Shown: one piece after another, positions 1 to 4,998 of the stretch | Position numbering within the stretch: the stretch's first letter is position 1 | Layout: each line of letters begins with the position of its first letter | Source: CAXPZW01 sp049594615 | Lineage (GTDB): Bacteria; Bacteroidota; Bacteroidia; Flavobacteriales_D; Sanyastnellaceae | Assembly (NCBI GenBank): GCA_049594615.1 | Contig: JBMYJR010000059.1 | Span: 1-17,381 of the forward strand | Direction: 5' to 3' | DNA length: 17,381 nt | Notes under the pieces: model-generated | Seen by the model: only the letters and a program-made list of their open reading frames with translations | The model's database searches: none | What the model was told of the DNA's origin: nothing | Position numbers and translations under genes: made by a program

Positions 1-927
1 AGGCAACTCCAATATTTGGGCAACATATGGTGCCTTTTCTTCGCTTGATTTCAAACCAGAGACCTCGCTCGGATCAACCCCACCCAACAACCCATGAAAC
101 AACTCGCGATCAGGCTCGAGATCGAAGCGTTCGATGTCGATCATGCCCCGGTCGTTGGTTTCCATGATGACCGGAATGCAGTGCTCGCGGGCGGCGAGGC
201 GGCATTGGATTTTCACGTCAATGGAATCGCACTCATCCAGAAGAAGGTCAAGCTTGCCGCCTTCGAGCAGGAAAGCCTCCATGGTCTCCTTTGTGACACC
301 TTGCGGAAAGACCTTGACCTTGATGTAGGGATCTTGCTCTGCAATTTCACGCGCCACGATGGTGGTCTTGGGAAGACCGAGATTCACCAACGAGGTCTGT
401 ATGCGGTTCATATTCGATAGGGCCAACCGGTCAAAGTCTGCGATCCGAATTTCACCACAGGTGCGTTCAGTGGTCAGCACGCGGGCAATGCTCTTGCCTA
501 CAGACATGCCAATCACACCGATGGCTTTTTTGCCAAGTGTTTCTTGCTCTGATGGGGTGATTTTATAGAGATTCCTATTGGTACGTACCCGAACGAACTC
601 GGCTTCTGGGAGGACCTTCACAGCGCGTTGAAGCCAAGGGTAGACCACCCAAGTCCCATAGAAATCAGCGCCACCTTGAGCAGCCATGTGAGCCACAGCG
701 CGTTCTTGCCTACCTGCATCGGTCAGCTTGGCGGGCGGGTCGAGGATTCCCATCAGCTCGCACACCTGGGTTTCCAAGTGGTCGTCGTACTTCAGGTCGG
801 GGTATGTGGCGCAGAACGATTCCCAGGCAATAGCCTCATCGGGAATGTCCAAACGGAAGAGCAGTGGCTTGCAAGACCAGTCCGCATCGTACTCCGGAAC
901 GCGGTCCCCTTGCGTTGGTCCGGGCAT
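1..927 (-). CDS. ThiF/E1-like adenylyltransferase domain protein, Rv1355c type (C-terminus cut off by window edge)
   Basis: The minus strand is open from the ATG at 927-925 to position 1, giving 309 residues. An in-frame TAA at 963-961 limits the start. Residues 1-128 are a lead-in segment that I do not recognise. Residues 135-160 form a nucleotide-binding Rossmann start (GVIGMSVGKSIA). D164/D166 then lead into SNMNRIQTS near 171-179, the E1/ThiF motif in which Asn and Arg contact ATP. Residues 231-260 carry the DECDSIDVK...IPVIMETNDRG segment typical of these enzymes. ThiF-like proteins adenylate carboxyl groups. In the Rv1355c-type arrangement I recall, the ThiF part is followed by a nitroreductase-like region, which here would lie beyond the left edge. 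The substrate is unknown. The gene is divergent from the response regulator at 1188. The domain call is firm; the Rv1355c-type assignment is from memory and less sure. Confidence 0.82.
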   Translation of the reverse strand, partial: MPGPTQGDRVPEYDADWSCKPLLFRLDIPDEAIAWESFCATYPDLKYDDHLETQVCELMGILDPPAKLTDAGRQERAVAHMAAQGGADFYGTWVVYPWLQRAVKVLPEAEFVRVRTNRNLYKITPSEQETLGKKAIGVIGMSVGKSIARVLTTERTCGEIRIADFDRLALSNMNRIQTSLVNLGLPKTTIVAREIAEQDPYIKVKVFPQGVTKETMEAFLLEGGKLDLLLDECDSIDVKIQCRLAAREHCIPVIMETNDRGMIDIERFDLEPDRELFHGLLGGVDPSEVSGLKSSEEKAPYVAQILELP

Positions 928-1038
928 AAACAAGATTTGGTATGGAAAAGGTCTGCATTCTTAACACCTTGGATTCCCGCCCCTCAGGAAGTTATAAACA
1001 GCCCACCCCCTAACATCGCCAAAAACCCCCCATTCAGG

Positions 1039-1046
1039 TATATTTG
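1039..1046 (+). promoter_or_regulatory. Candidate -7 box TATATTTG upstream of the response regulator
   Basis: TATATTTG is a perfect match to the Bacteroidota -7 consensus TAnnTTTG. It lies in the 260-nt divergent gap 928-1187, about 140 nt before the ATG at 1188. No TTTG is visible at the -33 distance, so support is only moderate; a match by chance in a gap of this size is possible. No convincing minus-strand promoter for the ThiF gene is seen in the gap. The only other notable element is the repeat at 1121-1143. Confidence 0.35.
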
Positions 1047-1120
1047 ACTGACTACCAGAGATCACCGCTTACGTTTTGCGGTACCGATTCGCTCTTCTTG
1101 TTTTGACCCCTTTTGGGAGC

Positions 1121-1143
1121 GTAACCTTTTGCTATACACCGCG
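1121..1143 (+). repeat. Repeat copy 1, 45 nt before the response regulator start
   Basis: Positions 1121-1135 (GTAACCTTTTGCTAT) match 1686-1700 (GTGACCTTTTGCTAT) at 14 of 15 bases. Both are followed by CACCGCG, after one base here and three bases in the second copy. Such a match between two short regions that each precede a gene start is unlikely by chance. It may be a shared operator or a duplication scar; neither is proven. Confidence 0.5.
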
Positions 1144-1187
1144 TAGAAGGAAAGGCCCTCAGAAAGTAATCCTGAATACCTGAGCGA

Positions 1188-1655
1188 ATGAACACTTCAA
1201 CCAAACCCAAGGTGCTCTACCTGGACGACGTCCAAGAGAACCTCGACTCCTTCAACGCGAACTTCCGTCGCGATTTCGACATTTTCGTTTCCAACAACCC
1301 CATGGAAGCTTACCACATCATCGACATAGAACAGATCGAGATTGTGGTGACCGACCAACGCATGCCAGGCATGTCCGGTGTGGAATTCTTGGAAACTGTC
1401 GCGCGCGACTACCCGCACGTCCAACGCATCCTGCTGAGTGGCTACTCCGATTTCATCTCAGCAGTAGAGGCAGTAAACAAAGGCAAGGTGTACCGCATCA
1501 TTGCCAAACCCTTGAATGTCCAAGAGATCAAAGACCTCATTCACGAGGCCTGGAGCTCATTCAAAACAACTCTTGAAAAAGACCGCTTGATTGCCCAGCT
1601 CGAACGCCAGAACAAGCAGTTCGAATTCATGCTGCGGCAAAAGTTGCTTTCGTAG
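1188..1655 (+). CDS. Stand-alone response regulator (receiver domain plus C-terminal coiled coil)
   Basis: The 155-residue protein is a receiver domain (about residues 7-122) with all the expected residues: acidic pair D13/D14, phosphoacceptor D56 in VVTDQRMPGMSG, switch Ser84 in LLSGYSD, and Lys107 in the KP motif. No DNA-binding output domain follows. Residues 124-155 are instead a charged, probably coiled-coil helix ending in FEFMLRQKLLS. A receiver of this kind may act by protein contact, or as the input of the kinase encoded just downstream. It accepts phosphate from a histidine kinase, and the gene at 1686-2375 is the obvious candidate partner. The two genes share a reading frame and are separated only by the TAG at 1653-1655 and 30 nt. 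The ATG at 1188 places the first beta strand at residue 8, as usual for the family. Confidence 0.9.
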   Translation: MNTSTKPKVLYLDDVQENLDSFNANFRRDFDIFVSNNPMEAYHIIDIEQIEIVVTDQRMPGMSGVEFLETVARDYPHVQRILLSGYSDFISAVEAVNKGKVYRIIAKPLNVQEIKDLIHEAWSSFKTTLEKDRLIAQLERQNKQFEFMLRQKLLS

Positions 1656-1685
1656 CGACTTGGCCTGATCTGGCTGGTTCGGCGG

Positions 1686-1710
1686 GTGACCTTTTGCTAT
1701 TTTCACCGCG
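1686..1710 (+). repeat. Repeat copy 2, at the start of the histidine kinase
   Basis: This is the second copy of the element at 1121-1143. The shared part is ACCTTTTGCTAT followed by CACCGCG, here with a three-base spacer. It covers the possible GTG start (1686) of the kinase and ends 5 nt before the alternative ATG (1716). Confidence 0.5.
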
Positions 1711-2375
1711 CCTCTATGCCTAGATCAAGCTTTACGCACGAATTCAAGTCTCCGATCAACCGCATCCGCGGTTTGGTCCAAATCCTGTGCACAGATCAAC
1801 AATTGAACGCCCACGACCGTGCGGCCATTCAAGGATTGGTAGATGTGAACACCACTCGGCTGCAACGCAGTTCCGAAAGTTTGCTCCTGCACACATTTTG
1901 GAACGAATACAGCTTGGTTAAAGAGCACATCGACACGGCCCAACTGGACACTGTCGTCAAAGCATGTACCGAACGTAACCGCATAGGACTGGACACCGAG
2001 ATCCGAGCAGAATCGCATGCAGGTGCGTCCATCTGCGCATTGGATATTGCTGCGTGGGAAATGGCCATTGACCACCTGATCAACAACGCCCTCAAGTTTG
2101 GCGGACATGCGCCTGTGGATGTGTTCCTGCGCATTGAAACCGATGAAATCCTCTTCCGCATCAAAGATCGTGGACCGGGGATGGCCAATGTGACCCAAGC
2201 GACCGAAGCCTTTTGGCAAGCCAGCGAAGGTCTGAGCCGAGAAAAGAACGGATTGGGGTTGGGATTGTCTTTGGCCCACCGCATTGCAGAAGCCCACGGA
2301 GGTATGCTGTCGCTCAGCAGCCAGCCCGGAGATGGCTTCGAAGCCATCCTGCGCATTCCAAACTCAATTGAGTGA
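1686..2375 (+). CDS. Minimal histidine kinase (HisKA plus HATPase only, no sensor domain)
   Basis: From the GTG at 1686 the product is 229 residues; from the ATG at 1716 it is 219. The H-box FTHEFKSPINRIRGL places the phosphorylated His at residue 18 (or 8), almost at the N-terminus. All ATPase-domain boxes are present: N-box around NNALKFG (133-139), G1 box DRGPG (161-165), F-box near EAFWQA (174-179), and G2 box GLGLGLSLAHRI (189-200). There is no signal peptide, membrane segment, PAS or GAF domain, so the enzyme should be cytoplasmic and receive its signal from a partner. The preceding receiver gene is in the same frame, and together they would read as a receiver-coiled coil-kinase. The 3' end overlaps the convergent DUF4924 gene by 12 nt. 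Start choice is uncertain; the catalytic call is firm. Confidence 0.85.
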   Translation: MTFCYFHRASMPRSSFTHEFKSPINRIRGLVQILCTDQQLNAHDRAAIQGLVDVNTTRLQRSSESLLLHTFWNEYSLVKEHIDTAQLDTVVKACTERNRIGLDTEIRAESHAGASICALDIAAWEMAIDHLINNALKFGGHAPVDVFLRIETDEILFRIKDRGPGMANVTQATEAFWQASEGLSREKNGLGLGLSLAHRIAEAHGGMLSLSSQPGDGFEAILRIPNSIE

Positions 2376-2927
2376 CGCCTGATCGGCGCCTTGTCGCATG
2401 GATTTGTAGTGCAATGCGAGTTGTCCCATCAAACCAGCAATCGCTTGCAGTGTTTTGGACGTAGCCTCGGTGATGGATTGCTTCTTGAGGCGCAACATCA
2501 ACAGTCCATATACCCCTGTCAGACACGCCTCCACTTCATTGCGCGCGGCACCCATTGAACGCTCCATCAAATCCAAGATGGCTGGCTCGCATTGCTTGTA
2601 GGTCTGGGTATAGCCCTCATCCTTGATGACTCCAAGCAACGTGCGGTGCAAATAGACCAATTCGGCGAGGACTTCTTCCACCTCACGCACATGGCCTTTC
2701 TCCATCACATCCTGGCGTTTCATACGGCCTCCGAGCTCGGCCAGCCATCGCATTTCCATCTCCACCTGATCGAGCTCCATCCCTGCAGCCAAAAATCCTC
2801 GAAGCGCATCAGGATTGAATGATGCCCCACGCAACAAATCTTCCATCTGCCAAACGTACAGCACGTACTCAACAATGTTCTCTGCGCGCTTTTGCGCAGC
2901 GATCGCTTGCAACGGGGGGTTACTCAT
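2364..2927 (-). CDS. DUF4924 family protein
   Basis: The product is 187 residues, all-alpha in appearance, and rich in Leu, Glu and Met. The N-terminal stretch IAAQKRAENIVEYVLYVWQM followed by EDLLRG is what I associate with DUF4924, a Bacteroidota family without an assigned function. I see no signal peptide, membrane helix or catalytic motif, so it is probably cytoplasmic. I chose the ATG at 2927 over an in-frame ATG at 2957 because it gives the 8-nt overlap with the upstream gene (ATGAGTAA) and begins just before the conserved segment. It is the last gene of the operon 3832-2364, so it is co-expressed with the OmpH-like protein. Its 3' end overlaps the kinase gene on the other strand, leaving no intergenic terminator. 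The family call is from memory of the N-terminal pattern. Confidence 0.75.
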   Translation of the reverse strand: MSNPPLQAIAAQKRAENIVEYVLYVWQMEDLLRGASFNPDALRGFLAAGMELDQVEMEMRWLAELGGRMKRQDVMEKGHVREVEEVLAELVYLHRTLLGVIKDEGYTQTYKQCEPAILDLMERSMGAARNEVEACLTGVYGLLMLRLKKQSITEATSKTLQAIAGLMGQLALHYKSMRQGADQASLN

Positions 2928-3531
2928 TGGCGCCCATTTCGGCTGCGTACTCAGCATTCAGCCCAGATACGACGGCTTCAGTGACATCGGGCACCCCTTC
3001 GCGGTAAAGCGTAATAGGCATGGCCGCGCTGTGGCGCAGCAACAGATCAATGCCGTTCTCCTCGCAAAAATCATCCAGGAAGGTCTGCACGCGCTCATCG
3101 ATGTCGGTCAGGAAATCGAGCTCAATTTTCTGCATGTCCGATTGAATGCGCTCGATCTCGGCCTGGCGGCGTTGCAAATCTTGCATGATGCTCACGTAGT
3201 ACTCCTCGGTAGCTTCAGGAGAAGACAGGAAGTTTTGTGCCTTCAATTCCTCCTCTTGGTACTTGCGCACCTTGTTCTCCAAGTCGGCATTCTTCTTGCG
3301 GAGCTTCTCATTGATGCGGGGTTCACGCGCCTTCATAAAATCGTAGTTCGCCAACACTGAATCTTCATACAGGATGGCAATGTTCAAGGCACCACCTGCT
3401 GCAGGTGCAACCTCAGGCATGCTCGTTTCTTGCGCCTGAGGCTCAGCAGGACCACTGTCCTGTTGGGTAAAGAGGTAAATGACAGCAGCTGCAAGTACAG
3501 CTGAAAGGGCAAGGGAAATTTTTCCAGCCAT
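2920..3531 (-). CDS. OmpH/Skp family periplasmic chaperone-like protein
   Basis: The protein has 203 residues. Residues 5-21 (ISLALSAVLAAAVIYLF) are a single hydrophobic helix without an obvious signal-peptidase site, so the protein may stay anchored in the inner membrane facing the periplasm. A Pro/Ala/Glu-rich linker follows (about 24-47), then a short beta segment (LNIAILYEDSVLANYDFM). A long, highly charged coiled coil follows (about 68-150, e.g. LRKKNADLENKVRKYQEEEL), and a C-terminal segment ends NAEYAAEMGANE. That order (signal, strand, long helical pair, strand) is the OmpH/Skp plan. Skp holds unfolded outer-membrane proteins during transport. The gene lies one nucleotide after the upstream small gene and overlaps DUF4924 by 8 nt, so the three form one operon. 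Confidence 0.82.
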   Translation of the reverse strand: MAGKISLALSAVLAAAVIYLFTQQDSGPAEPQAQETSMPEVAPAAGGALNIAILYEDSVLANYDFMKAREPRINEKLRKKNADLENKVRKYQEEELKAQNFLSSPEATEEYYVSIMQDLQRRQAEIERIQSDMQKIELDFLTDIDERVQTFLDDFCEENGIDLLLRHSAAMPITLYREGVPDVTEAVVSGLNAEYAAEMGANE

Positions 3532-3532
3532 A

Positions 3533-3832
3533 TCAGGAAGTTGGGGGAATGAGTACGCGAGCCATGTCGTCCCGCATGTCGATGAATCGTTGATAGACGC
3601 GCTCCAAAAACGCTTCGGTTACCATGTTTCGCACCTGTTCAGGCCCAGAGACGCGGTCCTCGGGAATGGTGAAGGTCTGCTTGAGCGGACCCGCAGTGAT
3701 CTCCAGCAAGTACTTTTGGTTGTACCCGTGAATGGCAATACGAAAGGACGGATGCGGAATGGTTTCCAGAAGTCGCACGTGCGCTAACTTTCCGGCAAAT
3801 ATACCCAACCTGATTCCGTGCGCTTCTTCCAT
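3533..3832 (-). CDS. Small conserved-looking protein of unknown function
   Basis: I do not recognise this gene. From the ATG at 3832 it encodes 99 residues, soluble, with no signal peptide or membrane helix. Residues 20-52 (RLLETIPHPSF...IAIHGYNQKYLLEITAGP) look like a compact beta sheet. The C-terminal third (about 65-90) is a helix with FLERVYQRFIDMRDDMARVL. It is the first gene of a three-gene operon, with only 1 nt before the OmpH-like gene, which supports it being real. The ATG start overlaps the 5' end of the divergent DUF1853 gene by 15 nt. A GTG at 3778-3776 (81 residues) or a TTG at 3808-3806 would remove the overlap, and a perfect -7 box sits at 3803-3796. The start is therefore open. 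Confidence 0.7.
   Translation of the reverse strand: MEEAHGIRLGIFAGKLAHVRLLETIPHPSFRIAIHGYNQKYLLEITAGPLKQTFTIPEDRVSGPEQVRNMVTEAFLERVYQRFIDMRDDMARVLIPPTS
3785..3792 (+). promoter_or_regulatory. Candidate -7 box TAACTTTC for the DUF1853 gene
   Basis: TAACTTTC matches TAnnTTTG at all fixed positions except the final G, and lies 25 nt before the GTG at 3818. No good -33 box is visible. It lies within the coding region of the divergent small gene, so initiation here would compete with that gene. Confidence 0.25.
3796..3803 (-). promoter_or_regulatory. Candidate -7 box TATATTTG for the small gene-OmpH-DUF4924 operon
   Basis: Read on the minus strand this is a perfect TAnnTTTG. It lies inside codons 10-13 of the 99-residue reading and 17 nt upstream of the alternative GTG at 3778. 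If used, the true start would be that GTG and the two divergent genes would not overlap. No clear -33 TTTG is seen, and the match could also come from the codons for GIFA. Confidence 0.3.
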
Positions 3833-4729
3833 CCTTTAGTTCGTGAACTCGCCTGGTGCATTGGCTCCAATCCCTTGATGGCTGAGCACCGCAAAAGCCA
3901 GCGGTACAATACCCTAGGTGAACGTTGGTTTCGCGATCAATTCGAAGCACACCTCCCGTGGCTGGAAGCCTTGGATGAACACCCCAAACCCCTCGAGGAC
4001 TTTCTTGAAGAGCACCCCACGCGCCTGCTGGGCAAGCGGTTTGAATTGCTCATTCGATTCTGGCTAGAGCAAAGTCCGCACTTTCGTCTTCACGCAAGCG
4101 GAGTGCCCTTATACGACGCAGGCAAAACCGTCGGCGAGGTGGATTTCATCCTGGAAGAAGTTGATTCAGGGACTTGGACCCATTTGGAAGTGGCCTGCAA
4201 GTTTTACCTGGGCTACAACAACTCCAAGCAATGGCACGACTGGCGTGGGCCCAATGCGCAAGACACGCTCAAACTCAAAATGGACAAATTGGACCGGCAA
4301 TTGTCTTCCTTGGAGACACCCGCTGGACAAGCCTTTTTGCAAGAAAAGCGCTGGCACGCACCCGCCCCAGCCTTGCTCATGAAGGGCTACCTGTTTCACC
4401 ACTACCGCGATGTACTCACCCACAATCCGCCTTCGTTTTCGCATCCAGGCTACCCCGCTGGATTTTGGTTTTGGCTGCACGAGGCGCAAGACTTTTTCCG
4501 ATCTGAGGGGTGGTGGGTGCTGCTGCCCAAACGCAGCTGGCTGGCTCCAGTTTGGAGTCTCGAAGGCGAGCTCGAAGTCTTGGATAACCACGCTGCCCGA
4601 GGTCAGTTGGCAGAGGCCATCCATACCTATCGCCGAGGGGTCATGTTGGTCGCGGTTGAGCGCCGGGGCAACATGATCGAAGAACGCATGCGCGGATTCG
4701 TGGTTCCAAATGCTTGGCCGGGCAAGTAG
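3818..4729 (+). CDS. DUF1853 family protein, PD-(D/E)XK nuclease-like
   Basis: The product is 303 residues. Residues 4-14 (FHPLVRELAWC) match the N-terminal HPxVRDLAW signature I associate with DUF1853. This signature supports the GTG start at 3818, because the ATG at 3878 would remove it. Residues 72-84 form a helix with Glu76 (GKRFELLIRFWLE). GEVDF at 106-110 supplies Asp109, and HLEVACKFYLGY supplies Glu124 and Lys128. Together these are the D...ExK arrangement of PD-(D/E)XK phosphodiesterases, so a nucleic-acid-cleaving fold is a reasonable inference, though activity is unproven. Length is normal for the family as I recall it. I know the family mainly from Proteobacteria, so its presence here may reflect transfer or simply wider spread. 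No partner genes suggest a pathway. Confidence 0.8.
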   Translation: MRFFHPLVRELAWCIGSNPLMAEHRKSQRYNTLGERWFRDQFEAHLPWLEALDEHPKPLEDFLEEHPTRLLGKRFELLIRFWLEQSPHFRLHASGVPLYDAGKTVGEVDFILEEVDSGTWTHLEVACKFYLGYNNSKQWHDWRGPNAQDTLKLKMDKLDRQLSSLETPAGQAFLQEKRWHAPAPALLMKGYLFHHYRDVLTHNPPSFSHPGYPAGFWFWLHEAQDFFRSEGWWVLLPKRSWLAPVWSLEGELEVLDNHAARGQLAEAIHTYRRGVMLVAVERRGNMIEERMRGFVVPNAWPGK

Positions 4730-4864
4730 GTCACGCCCCCATCCAGGCAAAGGCGCTTTTCCAGACCAAACCTTGCCCTCGAGGGTCACTTGTGCGCACC
4801 AGTCACCGGCCAGCAACACCAGTACAGTTGTGAACACAAGCGGGAGGACAGCGGGTTGTTTCAT
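4730..4864 (-). pseudogene. Decayed N-terminal fragment of a secreted carboxypeptidase-regulatory-like or receptor protein
   Basis: The minus strand from the ATG at 4864 reads a convincing signal peptide (residues 1-24, MKQPAVLPLVFTTVLVLLAG then DWCA). It continues with QVTLEGKVWSGKAPLPG, which resembles the first strand of the carboxypeptidase-regulatory-like domain (usually xVTLxGxVxDxxTGxPLPGAxV). After about residue 45 the frame runs into the antisense of the DUF1853 gene and shows no further family resemblance, although it stays open to 4166. I infer the start of a secreted or TonB-receptor-type gene whose remainder has been lost. The alternative is a short real secreted peptide, or chance in a 269-nt gap (4730-4998). 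Confidence 0.4.
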
Positions 4865-4983
4865 GGAACCAAAGTCCTCTTATCATGCCCACTTTTGAAA
4901 TGCGAGCGGATGAACCATCTGATTTGCAGGATGAATTGTAAACCGGTGTTAAACCTTTCGCACTTAACTGCGTCTAACGCGCG

Positions 4984-4991
4984 CAACTTTG
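4984..4991 (+). promoter_or_regulatory. Candidate -7 box CAACTTTG for the outer-membrane receptor
   Basis: CAACTTTG differs from TAnnTTTG at one position and ends 7 nt before the ATG at 4999. A TTTCG at 4956-4960 could act as a weak -33 element. If real, the transcript would have almost no leader. Confidence 0.3.
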
Positions 4992-4998
4992 CCTCGAT

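Noticed and set aside
94..1047. Several plus-strand frames of up to 139 residues at the left end
   Set aside because: The minus strand encodes a continuous ThiF-like protein through this region with conserved motifs, so these are shadows.
4166..4864. A 232-residue minus-strand frame starting with a signal peptide
   Set aside because: Only the first 45 or so residues outside DUF1853 look like protein; the rest is antisense to a well-supported gene. I kept just the N-terminal part as a possible remnant.
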